Source: Brevundimonas terrae (GTDB taxonomy: Bacteria; Pseudomonadota; Alphaproteobacteria; Caulobacterales; Caulobacteraceae). From it: a DNA stretch of 64,000 nt. The notes under the pieces are model-generated. The model saw nothing but the letters and a program-made list of their open reading frames with translations. It did not search any database and was not told the DNA's origin. The stretch is from positions 62,001 to 126,000 of the forward strand of contig NZ_JAASQT010000002.1 in NCBI RefSeq assembly GCF_011761985.1. Reading direction: 5' to 3'. A program made the translations under genes and the position numbers. Numbering within the stretch: position 1 is the first letter of the stretch; every line of letters starts with the position of its first letter. Of the stretch, positions 44,728 to 53,510 are shown piece after piece.

Positions 44728-44898
44728 TTGGCGGGTCTTGCTGCGGCCCTCGTCGGGGACAACATTCCTCCCGGCCTTAATCATCTCGAAGGGAGCTGTC
44801 CCTGCATGGGCCCGAGGGCCTGAGTATATGGCGCCCACCTGTCTTTCAGGTTCGAGAGGATTCATCGCCCCACGGTTCTTGTGGCGCCGCCAACCCAA
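44728..44898 (+). ncRNA. ssrS: 6S RNA
   Basis: A 6S RNA, which mimics open promoter DNA and binds the sigma-70 RNA polymerase holoenzyme in stationary phase. Support: position between zapA and the 5-formyl-THF cyclo-ligase gene, the classical location; absence of a reading frame; a promoter starting at the right place; closing-stem complementarity TTGGCGG (44728-44734) with CCGCCAA (44887-44893); a length of about 170 nt; and a terminator immediately downstream. The central open bubble is expected between the GGTC-rich left arm and the CTGTCCCTGCATGGGCCC right arm. Exact ends are inferred from pairing and are approximate. Confidence 0.8.
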
Positions 44899-44926
44899 AC
44901 CCCGCCCTGTCTCAGGGCGGGGTTTT
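44899..44926 (+). terminator. Intrinsic terminator after 6S RNA
   Basis: ACCCCGCCCT (44899-44908), loop GTCTC, AGGGCGGGGT (44914-44923) then TTTT. It lies between the 6S RNA and the cyclo-ligase start, as expected if most transcripts end here with some read-through. Confidence 0.88.
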
Positions 44927-44941
44927 GTGTTTCATAGCGCC

Positions 44942-45478
44942 ATGGACAAAGCCGAAATCCGCACCCGAATGCGCGCCCAGCGCAAGCTGTTGAACACACC
45001 CGAGCGGGTGGCCGATATCGTGCGCCATGCCGGTGATCTGCCTGCGGGGGCTGTGGTGGCGCTTTATTCTGCCATCGGGGCGGAGGTGCCGACGGGTGAT
45101 CTGGCCATGGCACTGGTGGATCAGGGGCGGACTTTGTGCCTTCCGGTGGTGGTGGATCGTGATGCGCCAATGGTGTTTCGCCTGTGGTCCATCGGTGATC
45201 CACTGGAAGACGATGCCGCCGGATGCCCTGCGCCTCTGGACTTGGCGGGCGAGGTCATGCCCGATCTGGTCATCACGCCTCTGGTGGCGTTTGACGGGCG
45301 CGGAGGCCGGTTGGGACAGGGCGGTGGCTATTATGACCGCACCTTCGAGGCCCTGGCTGATGTCATGCGTGTGGGGCTGGCCTTTGCGGGGCAGGAGGTC
45401 GAAGCCCTGCCGGTCGAGGCCCATGACATATGTCTGCATGGTATTTTGACCGAGAACGGTTATAGACCCTTCAAATGA
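44942..45478 (+). CDS. 5-formyltetrahydrofolate cyclo-ligase
   Basis: A 178-residue enzyme (FAU1/YgfA family) converting 5-formyl-THF to 5,10-methenyl-THF with ATP. Signatures: EIRTRMRAQRKLLNTPERVA at the start, ALYSAIGAEVPTGDL and the closing VAFDGRGGRLGQGGGYYDRTF, where the Gly-rich loop binds the nucleotide. The ATG at 44942 follows the 6S RNA terminator; a longer open frame upstream covers the 6S RNA and is not coding. It overlaps the start of the ymdB-like gene by 4 bp. Confidence 0.93.
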   Translation: MDKAEIRTRMRAQRKLLNTPERVADIVRHAGDLPAGAVVALYSAIGAEVPTGDLAMALVDQGRTLCLPVVVDRDAPMVFRLWSIGDPLEDDAAGCPAPLDLAGEVMPDLVITPLVAFDGRGGRLGQGGGYYDRTFEALADVMRVGLAFAGQEVEALPVEAHDICLHGILTENGYRPFK

Positions 45479-46296
45479 GATTGGCATTTTTCGGTGACGT
45501 AATCGGCAAGAGCGGACGGGATGGTCTAAGCGACCACCTTCCGGGTCTACGCCGCGATTTGAAACTCGACTTCGTGGTCGTGAATGGCGAGAACGCCGCA
45601 GGCGGGTTCGGCATTACCGAAAACACCGCCAACGAAATCTATGCCGCAGGCGCAGACGTCATCACGCTGGGCAACCACTCGTGGGACCAGCGCGAGGCCC
45701 TGACCTATATCGTGCGCGAACCGCGCCTGATCCGTCCGGCCAACTATCCGCGCCTGATGGATGCACCGGGCCGTGGTGCCGATGTGTTCGTGACGCCCGA
45801 CGGTATGCGGGTTCTGGTCATCAACGTGCTGGGCCGTGTCCACATGGACCCGATGGACGACCCGTTCAGCGCCGTAGAGCGCGAACTGGATGCCGCGCCT
45901 CTGGGCGTCGTGGCCGATGCCGTCATCGTCGATATCCATGCCGAGGTGACGTCCGAGAAGATGGCCATGGGCCATTTCTGCGATGGTCGTGCCTCGCTGG
46001 TGGTGGGCACCCACACCCACGTTCCGACGGCGGACGCACAAATCCTGCCGAACGGCACGGCGTTCCAGACCGATGCGGGCGGCTGCTGCGATTATGACAG
46101 CGTCATCGGCAACGATAAGGAAGAGCCGCTGCGCCGCTTCACCACCCGCCTGTCGGGTGGCCGCTATGCACCGGCCCACGGCCCCGCCACCATCTGCGGC
46201 GTCTTCGTCGAAACCGACGACCGCACCGGCCTCGCCAAGCGCATCGAACCTATCCGCATCGGCGGCCGCCTGAAACAGGCAATCCCGACTTTATAA
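45475..46296 (+). CDS. YmdB-family metallophosphoesterase (2',3'-cyclic nucleotide phosphodiesterase type)
   Basis: A 273-residue member of the TIGR00282/YmdB family; the Bacillus protein hydrolyses 2',3'-cyclic AMP. It carries the metal-binding series FFGDVIGKSGRDGL with Asp8, VVVNGENAAGGFG with Asn/Glu, TLGNHSWDQRE with Asn and His, VDIHAEVTSEK and VVGTHTHVPTAD with the last histidines. Length is normal. It is translationally coupled (ATGA) to the cyclo-ligase, an arrangement frequent in Alphaproteobacteria. It acts in the cytoplasm. Confidence 0.92.
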   Translation: MRLAFFGDVIGKSGRDGLSDHLPGLRRDLKLDFVVVNGENAAGGFGITENTANEIYAAGADVITLGNHSWDQREALTYIVREPRLIRPANYPRLMDAPGRGADVFVTPDGMRVLVINVLGRVHMDPMDDPFSAVERELDAAPLGVVADAVIVDIHAEVTSEKMAMGHFCDGRASLVVGTHTHVPTADAQILPNGTAFQTDAGGCCDYDSVIGNDKEEPLRRFTTRLSGGRYAPAHGPATICGVFVETDDRTGLAKRIEPIRIGGRLKQAIPTL

Positions 46297-46327
46297 GTCA
46301 GCCGCGGTCAGAAGGCTCCGCCTTCTC
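46297..46327 (+). repeat. 31-bp repeat, copy 2 of 2
   Basis: GTCAGCCGCGGTCAGAAGGC then TCCGCCTTCTC, one mismatch to the reverse complement of 22667-22697, 24 kb away. It begins right after the ymdB-like stop codon. Confidence 0.8.
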
Positions 46328-46346
46328 GACCCGACGCGGCCTGTAT

Positions 46347-46387
46347 TCCGTCACCCTCCGGCTTGACCGGAGGGCCCAGCGGCGCGC
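46347..46387. repeat. 41-bp REP-like element, family B, copy 2 (inverted)
   Basis: TCCGTCACCCTCCGGCTTGA then CCGGAGGGCCCAGCGGCGCGC; the counterpart of 22891-22931 with compensatory stem changes. Further degenerate palindromes run to about 46490 (for example CTCCCCCGATC...TTGTCGGAGGATG). Confidence 0.75.
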
Positions 46388-46511
46388 GTTAGCACAAAAA
46401 CGGCTGGCAGGCGTCCCCTAAAAAGAACACCCCCGCTCCCGCTAACTCCCCCGATCAAAGCCGCTTCGCAGCTTGTCGGAGGATGCTGGACGATCTTTGA
46501 AAGAACGACGT

Positions 46512-46561
46512 TTGACATAATAGATTACATCTGTAATCAATACTTGCATTACAAACGTAAT
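46512..46561 (+). promoter_or_regulatory. Promoter with two BlaI-type operators
   Basis: TTGACA at 46512-46517 is a perfect -35 box. GATTACA-TC-TGTAATC (46523-46538) is a perfect palindrome with the TACA/TGTA halves typical of BlaI/MecI operators. A second, ATTAC-AAAC-GTAAT (46548-46561), follows 10 bp later. Both lie where bound repressor would cover the -10 region and start of transcription. The blaI gene itself is the second gene of the operon, so autoregulation is likely. Confidence 0.7.
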
Positions 46562-46576
46562 CTGGAGGATTTGATT

Positions 46577-47026
46577 GTGCGTGTTTTATCGTTGTCGTTC
46601 CTCGTGACCACTATGGCCACTCCGGTTGTCGCGGCCCCGCAACTGGGTTTTACAACTCTGGTGCTACTCAGCCACCCGATCCAGAAACTGGTTATGCTGG
46701 TGCTGGTCATCGCCACAGTCTCGGCGATAGCCATTGCCGCGCGTAAGTTGATGGCGGGATCAAACCTTGTCGGTGGCTCGGCCTTTGTGAAGGCTCTTCG
46801 CCTTGGCGGCCCGCTGTTGGGGTTATTAGGGGCCAGCTATGCGGCGATGAATATCTTCATTGGCCTGTCCGGTTTTTCCGAACCGGTAAATGCCGTGATC
46901 TTCATGCCTGCTGTGGCCGAAGCCTTTGCTGTTCTGATTGTCGGTCTGATCTCTGGCGTTGTAGCGGTAATCGCCAACTGGGCCATTGAGGCTCGCATCG
47001 ACAGGGAGGTCTTGCGGGTCCAATGA
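46577..47026 (+). CDS. Small integral membrane protein in the blaI operon (ExbB/MotA-like topology)
   Basis: A 149-residue protein with a signal-like first helix (VLSLSFLVTTMATPVVAA) and three further membrane helices. The order - one helix with HPIQKLVMLVLVIATVSA, a cytoplasmic segment, then two helices ending AEAFAVLIVGLISGVVAVIA followed by a charged tail - recalls MotA/TolQ/ExbB proton-channel proteins, but the usual loop is shorter and similarity is only in pattern. The GTG at 46577 is preferred because GGAGGA lies 7 bp upstream and the TTG at 46544 falls inside the operator. Its stop overlaps the blaI start by 4 bp. Function unknown. Confidence 0.6.
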   Translation: MRVLSLSFLVTTMATPVVAAPQLGFTTLVLLSHPIQKLVMLVLVIATVSAIAIAARKLMAGSNLVGGSAFVKALRLGGPLLGLLGASYAAMNIFIGLSGFSEPVNAVIFMPAVAEAFAVLIVGLISGVVAVIANWAIEARIDREVLRVQ

Positions 47027-47328
47027 CCATTCCCGTAACCGAAGCTGAAAGCGAGATTCTTGCCGCGCTTTGGCGGCGCGGTCCGCTTTCGGCCAAGCCT
47101 CTGATCGAAGAGGTGAAGTCTGTTCAGGACTGGGGCGATGCCACGATCAAAACCCTGCTGGGACGGTTGATGAAGAAGGGGGCAATCCTTTCGGAACGCG
47201 TCGACGGACGCCAGCAGTATCGCGCCCTGATCTCTCGCTCCGACTATGTGCGAAGGGAAATCGGCTTGCTGGCCCGCCGCCTGTTTGGCGGGGACCAGCA
47301 AGCCTTGCTTGCCGCCCTAAAGGACTAA
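47023..47328 (+). CDS. blaI: BlaI/MecI/CopY family transcriptional repressor
   Basis: A 101-residue winged-helix repressor: PVTEAESEILAALWRRGPLS, then WGDATIKTLLGRLMKKGAIL with the recognition helix, and a short C-terminal dimerisation part. BlaI-type repressors usually sit with a BlaR1/M56 antirepressor protease whose cleavage relieves repression. None is seen here; the partner is a small membrane protein. Two matching palindromes lie upstream of the operon. The 3' end overlaps the stop of the convergent P450 gene by 4 bp. The name refers to the family; no beta-lactamase gene is in the window. Confidence 0.88.
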   Translation: MTIPVTEAESEILAALWRRGPLSAKPLIEEVKSVQDWGDATIKTLLGRLMKKGAILSERVDGRQQYRALISRSDYVRREIGLLARRLFGGDQQALLAALKD

Positions 47329-48719
47329 ACGTCCTTTCGCGCCCGAAGTCGCAGTCGCATTGTTTCGCGGCTGCGCAGGGTGATTTGCTGGATGGGGCGG
47401 GGCTGGACGGGGGTGATGGCCTCGACTTCGGCGACCTTGAGGATTTCCGCCAGAGCGATGATGGCTTCCTGCATGGCAAAGGCGGCACCGATGCAGATGC
47501 GCGGGCCACCGCTGAAGGGCAGCCAGGCATAGCGGTCGATGTTCTTGCGGTTTTCGGGCAGGAAGCGTTCGGGTTTGAACACGTCCGGTTCGTCCCACAG
47601 CTTTTCGTGGCGCTGGATCAGCCAAGGGGCGATGACGATACTGTCGCCTGCCTTGACCTCATGGCCCTCGATCACGTCATCGGCGACGGCCTGTCGGATC
47701 ATTGCAGGGGCAGGAGGGAACAGGCGCATGGCCTCCTCGATCACCGCCTTGTGCCAGACCATGGCCTTGATGCCGCCAGACGAGCGGTCCCAGCCATCGG
47801 CCTCTTCCTTGAGCTTTTGCGCCACGGCGGCATCGCGGGTGATGAGATGCAGGGTCCAGCCCAGCGTCCGCGCCGTGGTTTCGTGACCGGCAAGGATGAA
47901 GGTCAGGATGTTGGACATGACCTCGTGGTCCGACAATCCCGAGCCGTCGCCTTCCTCGTCGCGGGCCGACAAGAGCGCGGTTAGCAGGTCATCGGGCGCA
48001 TCACCGGCCTCAAGGCGTGCGCGGCGGCGTTTGACCAGAGCCGTCACGCGCTCTTGAAAGAAATGCGACGAGCCACGGCTGGCCAGCTTGCCCAGACGCG
48101 GTATCCAGTCGGGGGCTTTCAGGGCATCCAGCGGGCTGATACGGGCACCGACTTCCAGAAACTGGTTCAGTGCCTTTTCAAAGCCCGCAGCATCGCCGTC
48201 CAGATCATCCGAGAACATGGTGGCCGACAGGATGTCGAAGGTCAGGCCGCTCATCTCGTGGTCGATGTTCAGAACCCGCGCGCCCTGATCCAGCTTCCAG
48301 CCTTCGACGCGGCGGCGACAGACGGCATCCATCACCTCTGCGGTCTTGGCGGTATAGGCGGGGGTAAAGAGCGGGGCCATGATCCGGCGTGCCCGACGCC
48401 ACTGGTCGCCCTCGGTCAGCAACAGCCCGTCGGCCAGCATGGGGCCAAGCACGCGCCGTTGCAGGTCGCCCTTTTCATAGTTGAGCGCATTGTCCGTGAG
48501 GACGCGCCGCACCCCCACAGGGTCGCTGACGACCAGAGTGCGGCCCAGCGGGGAAGTGCCCGCCACATACAGTTCCTGAAAATGTAGCTCGCCCCACAGT
48601 TGCAGCGGGTCACGCCAGCTTTGCCACAAAAAGGGGATCATCCCCATCTTGTGGCTGCGGCGGGTAGGGACCTTTGGGCGAAATCCAGCCGAGGTCGCGG
48701 TATTTGCCATGTCGGTCAT
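47325..48719 (-). CDS. Cytochrome P450
   Basis: A 464-residue soluble P450 monooxygenase. The heme-thiolate loop is FSGGPRICIG with Cys409; the I-helix oxygen-activation motif AGHETTA and the K-helix EEAMRLFP (ExxR) are present. Domain order and length are normal, and no membrane anchor is evident. The style of the N-terminus (LWGELHFQELYVAGTSPLG) resembles P450s acting on fatty acids or terpenoid substrates, but the substrate cannot be assigned. AAGGAG precedes the ATG at 48719. No ferredoxin or reductase gene is adjacent. It lies downstream of a glycosyltransferase on the same strand. Confidence 0.93.
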   Translation of the reverse strand: MTDMANTATSAGFRPKVPTRRSHKMGMIPFLWQSWRDPLQLWGELHFQELYVAGTSPLGRTLVVSDPVGVRRVLTDNALNYEKGDLQRRVLGPMLADGLLLTEGDQWRRARRIMAPLFTPAYTAKTAEVMDAVCRRRVEGWKLDQGARVLNIDHEMSGLTFDILSATMFSDDLDGDAAGFEKALNQFLEVGARISPLDALKAPDWIPRLGKLASRGSSHFFQERVTALVKRRRARLEAGDAPDDLLTALLSARDEEGDGSGLSDHEVMSNILTFILAGHETTARTLGWTLHLITRDAAVAQKLKEEADGWDRSSGGIKAMVWHKAVIEEAMRLFPPAPAMIRQAVADDVIEGHEVKAGDSIVIAPWLIQRHEKLWDEPDVFKPERFLPENRKNIDRYAWLPFSGGPRICIGAAFAMQEAIIALAEILKVAEVEAITPVQPRPIQQITLRSRETMRLRLRARKDV

Positions 48720-48789
48720 CGTGCACTCCTTCGGGAATGAATACACTACCTACGATAATGTCAAAAGTAGTCCGCTATCATGCCCCGTT

Positions 48790-49872
48790 TCAGGCGGAAC
48801 GTTGCATCCCTTTTCTCTGCACGGCCTGTTCGCGCAATTGACGCAACTGCTGGGCTCTGTGCCCGGGCGTATGCACGCGGGTCACATAGTCCTGCGCGGC
48901 GCGGGCCATGGCCAGACGCTGGGCGGGGTCGGCGATCAGGGCTTCGATGGCCGTTTGCAGCCCTTCGGAGGTCAGGTCATCGACATAGAGGGCGTGGGGA
49001 CCGCTGGCTTCGCGCAGGCCACCGCGTCCCGAGCTGATCAGGGCTGCGCCTGCTGCATGGGCCTCTAAAGCTGTCAGGCCCAATGGCTCGGCCCATGTCG
49101 AGGGGGTCAGCGCAATGGCGGCTTTTTTCATCACCGCACTGACCTCGGCCAGAGGTGCGGACTTCATGACACGGACACGGTCTCCGTAACGTGCCAGCGG
49201 TGCAATATGCGGTTCGGCCCAGTCCCCTCGCGTTTCCCAGTCATTCAGCATCAACACGGCACGCCAGTCTGGATGGCGGTCCAGAACCGCAGGCAGAGCC
49301 GCACAGATCAGGTCCACACCCTTTTCGGCCATGGCCCGACCGGCAAAGGCAATCACCTGTTCGCGGTTCTCGACCGGCGCATGCCACAGATCGACATTGA
49401 TGGGGTTGGGGACGGCGTAGGTTTTTTGTTCCTGAGACGGAAAGTCGCTCAAGAAGTCGCGCCGTCCGGCTTCGCTGACGAAGATCAGACCGTCTATCTG
49501 TCTGAAACGATGCTCGTAGCGCCACTTTTGCAGCAGGTTGCGCGGCGATTTGAGCGCATTGTGCCGGTAGAGAAAGCGGGTGGCGCGCGGGAAGCGGCGG
49601 GCGATCTTCAAAGCTTGTTTAAGCTGTTGGTGAAACTCGATCACGTCCGGCTGGAAGTCTTCCAGCGCCTGTTCCAGCGCGGCCATGCGCTTTTTGCTGG
49701 TCGGCAGGGGATGTACGGACAGGTCGCCGTGGTCATTGTCACTGTCGCAGCAGAAGATCCGCAGTTCGGCTTGGCTGTCCCCCTGGGCGAGGGTGCGTAC
49801 GACCGTTTCCATGGAGTTGGGCTGGGATAGCGAGAAATGGCAGCCCGGAGGAAGGACGACGGCGATTTTCAA
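48790..49872 (-). CDS. Glycosyltransferase family 4 (GT-B fold)
   Basis: A 360-residue retaining glycosyltransferase. The N-terminal acceptor domain starts KIAVVLPPGCHFSLSQPNSM, and the C-terminal donor-binding domain has IAFAGRAMAEKGVDLI and the E-x7-E motif in WAEPLGLTALEAHAAG, typical of group 1/GT4 enzymes. It probably adds a sugar to a surface glycan or a small molecule. The start is taken as TTG at 49872, where CAGGAG lies 6 bp upstream; a longer frame reaches an ATG at 49923 without a ribosome site. No other glycan gene is nearby. Confidence 0.82.
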   Translation of the reverse strand: MKIAVVLPPGCHFSLSQPNSMETVVRTLAQGDSQAELRIFCCDSDNDHGDLSVHPLPTSKKRMAALEQALEDFQPDVIEFHQQLKQALKIARRFPRATRFLYRHNALKSPRNLLQKWRYEHRFRQIDGLIFVSEAGRRDFLSDFPSQEQKTYAVPNPINVDLWHAPVENREQVIAFAGRAMAEKGVDLICAALPAVLDRHPDWRAVLMLNDWETRGDWAEPHIAPLARYGDRVRVMKSAPLAEVSAVMKKAAIALTPSTWAEPLGLTALEAHAAGAALISSGRGGLREASGPHALYVDDLTSEGLQTAIEALIADPAQRLAMARAAQDYVTRVHTPGHRAQQLRQLREQAVQRKGMQRSA

Positions 49873-49941
49873 GAACGGCTCCTGCGGAAGCGACTGGAGA
49901 GCAGAGTGTTGTCTCCGGTACACGTTCTAGATGAATTATTT

Positions 49942-50316
49942 TTAATAGTCGCCCTGGAGGCTGCTGTTTCTTCGCGCTTCGAGTGCCCGCAGACGGCCTT
50001 CTTCAGCCTTGAGGTCGCCGGTCAACTGGCCGCGCAGAGCCGGATCGGTGGTCGCGTCCAGCAGGGCGCGGGTGTCCGCCACGGCCTGACGGCGGGTGGC
50101 GATCAGGCGGGACAGTTCGTCACCCGCCTGAGGTGCAGAAGCGACCGAGGCACGTTTGGCGGCCTCGGCCTGTTCTTCTTCGGTGGTTTTCAGTGCTGCA
50201 GCCTGACGGGCGGCGGCAGCATCACGCAGGGCGTGTTGAACCGGATCGCCAGGCTGAACGTCGCAGGCGGCCACAAATGTAGCCGCCGCAACAGACATCA
50301 GGGCGATCAGGCGCAT
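49942..50316 (-). CDS. Small helical lipoprotein, unknown
   Basis: A 124-residue lipoprotein: signal peptide with lipobox FVAAC (Cys18). The mature part is rich in Ala, Arg, Glu and Gln with heptad-like spacing (AAARQAAALKTTEEEQAEAA and later RRQAVADTRALLDATTDP, ERLRALEARR-like end), most likely an alpha-helical hairpin or coiled coil in the envelope. It overlaps the stop of purL by 1 bp (TGATG) and is thus translated with purL, though no functional tie is apparent. No family recognised. Confidence 0.65.
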   Translation of the reverse strand: MRLIALMSVAAATFVAACDVQPGDPVQHALRDAAAARQAAALKTTEEEQAEAAKRASVASAPQAGDELSRLIATRRQAVADTRALLDATTDPALRGQLTGDLKAEEGRLRALEARRNSSLQGDY

Positions 50317-52523
50317 CAGCCTTCGATCCAGTTCGGCATCCAGCTTTCGTGCATTTCGCGCACATGGGCGACCGGAATACGGAACAGTTCACCAGAGGCA
50401 GCCTTACCCGCAAAGTCGGTACCGCCGACCTTGCCGACCACAGCAGCCGTCAGACCGGCAGCCTTGGCCTTGGCGACCAGTTCGTCCGCATTGGGAACGG
50501 CCACCAGATAGCGGGCTTGGTCTTCACCGAAGTAGAAGCCGTGGGCGACAGCCTCACCGGCATCCAGTTCCATACCGACATCCGAAGCCAGAGCGATATC
50601 GGCAGCCGCGCCAACCAGACCGCCGTCCGACAGGTCGTGAACGACCGTCAGTTCGCCAGCCTCGATCAGAGCGCGCACGAAGTCGCCGGTCTTGCGTTCC
50701 AGCTTCAGGTCCACCGGCGGCGGCGCACCGTCTTCACGGTTCAGCACTTCACGCAGGTAGATGGAGGCCCCCAGCGAACCCTTGGTTTCGCCGATCAGCA
50801 CCAGGGCATCGCCCTCTGCCGCGCCACCAAAGCCGGTGACAACGTCGTAGTTGGTCAGCAGGCCAACAGCGCCAACGGTCGGCGTCGGCGGAATAGCGAC
50901 ACCGTTCGTCTCGTTATACAGCGACACGTTGCCCGACACGACGGGGAAGTCCAGCTCGCGGCAGGCCTCGGCCATACCGTCGGTGGCCCGCACGATCTGG
51001 CCCATGATCTCGGGGCGCTGCGGGTTGCCGAAGTTCAGGTTGTCAGTGATGGCGATCGGGCGCGAACCCACCGCCGTCAGGTTACGCCAAGCCTCGGCCA
51101 CAGCCTGCTTGCCGCCTTCATACGGGTCGTTCTGGACATAGCGCGGGGTGCAGTCCGACGTGACAGCCAGACCCTTTTCGGTGCCGTGAACGCGGACAAC
51201 GCCCGCATCGGCACCGGTCGAGGAATCCTGCAGGGTGTCAGCCATGACGTGACGGTCATACTGTTCCCAGATCCAGCGCTTGGACGCCATGTCAGGGCAG
51301 GTCAGAACCGAAAGGACCGCATCGTTCCAGCTTGTCGGGGCGGCAACTTCGTCGGTGCCCAGCGCCGGATGCAGTTCCGGCTGGACCCACGGGCGGTCAT
51401 ACAGCGGCGCATCGTCGAACAGCGGGGCCAGCGGCACATCGCAGACGGTTTCGCCGTGGTGTTTCAGAACCAGATGTCCGGTGTCGGTGGTCTTGCCGAT
51501 GATGGCAAAGTCCAGACCCCATTTCTGGAAGATGCGGTAGCCGACATCTTCAAAGCCGGGCTTGAGGACCGCGAGCATACGCTCCTGCGATTCCGACAGC
51601 ATCATCTCGTAGGCGGTCATTTCGGTTTCGCGTTGCGGAACCTTGTCGAGGTCCAGCTCGACACCCACGCCACCCTTGCCGGCCATTTCAACCGACGAGG
51701 AGGTGAGGCCAGCGGCACCCATGTCCTGAATAGCGGCCACCGCGCCGGACTGCATCAGTTCCAGCGTGGCTTCGATCAGCAGTTTTTCAGCGAACGGGTC
51801 ACCGACCTGAACGGTCGGGCGCTTGGCATCGGACTCATCGTCGAACTCTGCCGACGACATGGTCGCGCCGTGGATACCGTCGCGGCCGGTCTTGGAGCCG
51901 AAGTAAACCACGTCGTGGCCTGCTTCCGGTGCAGCCGAGTAATAGATCTCGTCAGCCTTGGCCAAGCCTACGCACATGGCGTTGACGAGGATGTTGCCGT
52001 TATAGCCCTTGTGGAAGTTCGTCTCGCCCGCAACGGTCGGAACGCCGACGCAGTTGCCATAGCCGCCGATGCCGGACACGACACCTTTAACCAGACGCTT
52101 GGTTTTCTCGTGCGAGGGTTCACCGAAACGCAGCGCGTTCAGCAGGGCCACCGGACGTGCGCCCATCGTAAAGACGTCGCGCATAATGCCGCCAACGCCC
52201 GTCGCCGCGCCCTGATAAGGCTCGATATAGGACGGGTGGTTGTGGCTCTCCATCTTAAAGATGCAGGCATCGCCATCGTCGATGTCGATGACACCGGCGT
52301 TTTCCCCCGGGCCGCAGATCACGCGGTCACCTGTGACAGGGAATTTCATCAGCTGCTTCTTGGATGATTTGTACGAGCAATGCTCGGACCACATCACCGA
52401 GAAGACGCCCAGCTCGACCTGATTGGGCTCACGGCCCAATCGGTCCAGCAGGACCTGATATTCGTTAGGGGCGAGGCCGTACTCTTCGGCCAGTTGGGCG
52501 ATGGTCTTTTGGGGCGCGCTCAT
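50316..52523 (-). CDS. purL: Phosphoribosylformylglycinamidine synthase, large subunit
   Basis: A 735-residue small-type PurL that, with PurQ and PurS, converts FGAR to FGAM using ATP and ammonia from glutamine. Signatures: [64 protein letters not shown] and the second-half [20 protein letters not shown]. Length is normal for the alphaproteobacterial/Gram-positive form without a glutaminase domain. The start [10 protein letters not shown] at 52523 is used. Unlike in close relatives, purQ is not adjacent: a TspO-like gene and a small plus-strand gene lie between. Confidence 0.97.
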   Translation of the reverse strand: MSAPQKTIAQLAEEYGLAPNEYQVLLDRLGREPNQVELGVFSVMWSEHCSYKSSKKQLMKFPVTGDRVICGPGENAGVIDIDDGDACIFKMESHNHPSYIEPYQGAATGVGGIMRDVFTMGARPVALLNALRFGEPSHEKTKRLVKGVVSGIGGYGNCVGVPTVAGETNFHKGYNGNILVNAMCVGLAKADEIYYSAAPEAGHDVVYFGSKTGRDGIHGATMSSAEFDDESDAKRPTVQVGDPFAEKLLIEATLELMQSGAVAAIQDMGAAGLTSSSVEMAGKGGVGVELDLDKVPQRETEMTAYEMMLSESQERMLAVLKPGFEDVGYRIFQKWGLDFAIIGKTTDTGHLVLKHHGETVCDVPLAPLFDDAPLYDRPWVQPELHPALGTDEVAAPTSWNDAVLSVLTCPDMASKRWIWEQYDRHVMADTLQDSSTGADAGVVRVHGTEKGLAVTSDCTPRYVQNDPYEGGKQAVAEAWRNLTAVGSRPIAITDNLNFGNPQRPEIMGQIVRATDGMAEACRELDFPVVSGNVSLYNETNGVAIPPTPTVGAVGLLTNYDVVTGFGGAAEGDALVLIGETKGSLGASIYLREVLNREDGAPPPVDLKLERKTGDFVRALIEAGELTVVHDLSDGGLVGAAADIALASDVGMELDAGEAVAHGFYFGEDQARYLVAVPNADELVAKAKAAGLTAAVVGKVGGTDFAGKAASGELFRIPVAHVREMHESWMPNWIEG

Positions 52524-52594
52524 AATGGCGCCTATTAGCCTTGTCCGGCGCATCTGTCAGCCATCGTTTGGTGGAAAGACAGCTTAGCGGGCGC

Positions 52595-53380
52595 TTATTT
52601 TGCGCGACGAAGGCCAAAGGTGAAGATCGAAGCAAAGACGATCACCACAAAAGCAGCCCCCAGCGCCGCAAATGACAGCACCGGATTATTGTCCTGATGG
52701 GCCACAAATGCGCCGACCAAGCCCCATGCGACCGGAATCGGATAGGCCAGTGTACGCAGGACCCAGCTGACGCCGATGGCAAAAACAGTGGTGATGGCCA
52801 CGAACACAATGGCCCATAGCGTCGGGCTGAGTGTCGCAGGGAGCGCATCATTGGCGGTCAGTACCGTAATCAGGTTGAGGGGAGAGGCGACCGTCAACCA
52901 CCCTGCCAGTGCCGCCAGCGGCCAGATGACCAGCATACGGTCGCGGTCCAGCACGCCGGTTTCACGGATGGTGCGGCCCAGCATCAGCATGGGCACCAAC
53001 AGCGCCAGCAGGCTGGCATAGATCACCACCACGCTGGCGGTCTTCATATCCAGAGCGGCGGTGATGATCCAAAGCCCGATACCGAAGAAGGTGACAAAGC
53101 TGGGCCAGCCCAAGCCGTTTATCAGTGTGCTCTCGCCCGTTTGCGGCAAGGCCTGACGCACCGCATAGGCCATCAGACCGGCATAGAGCAGCCCCCAGAT
53201 CGAGAAGGCATAGCCCGCCACCCGCAGTGTGGTGTTGCCGTCCTCGGCAAACTGCGCCTGCGAAAGCCCGATATTGCCGAGCGCCTGAAGAATCGGGATC
53301 GCAATGGCAAAAATCGCAGCCCCGAGAACCGCTAGGCGGCGGGTTTGCTGGGCAGGCGAAGGGCGAACGATCGAGGACAT
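52595..53380 (-). CDS. TspO/MBR-related multi-helix membrane protein
   Basis: A 261-residue inner-membrane protein with about seven to eight helices. The segment VAGYAFSIWGLLYAGLMAYAV, followed by LINGLGWPSFVTFFGIGLWI, matches the larger branch of tryptophan-rich sensory/TspO-related proteins rather than classical five-helix TspO. Such proteins bind tetrapyrroles or related ligands in some bacteria; a function here is not known. The ATG at 53380 has AGGAGCT upstream. It stands between purQ and purL with no sign of being part of purine synthesis. Confidence 0.65.
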   Translation of the reverse strand: MSSIVRPSPAQQTRRLAVLGAAIFAIAIPILQALGNIGLSQAQFAEDGNTTLRVAGYAFSIWGLLYAGLMAYAVRQALPQTGESTLINGLGWPSFVTFFGIGLWIITAALDMKTASVVVIYASLLALLVPMLMLGRTIRETGVLDRDRMLVIWPLAALAGWLTVASPLNLITVLTANDALPATLSPTLWAIVFVAITTVFAIGVSWVLRTLAYPIPVAWGLVGAFVAHQDNNPVLSFAALGAAFVVIVFASIFTFGLRRAK

Positions 53381-53510
53381 GGCAGCTCCTGAAAAGGGTG
53401 CGCTGAACAGCGGGCCTGATTTTATACGCACAGCTTGGCTATTGGTTCACGGAACCGGTGGCAACAGGCAGGGGTTCCGCTTGCATCACTGTTCAATGAT
53501 GGAGGCTGTC

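Noticed and set aside
44738-44941. N-terminal extension of the 5-formyl-THF cyclo-ligase
   Set aside because: It would translate the 6S RNA and its terminator; family similarity starts at the ATG at 44942.
50349-52367. 672-codon plus-strand frame
   Set aside because: Antisense of purL; low-information sequence without domains.
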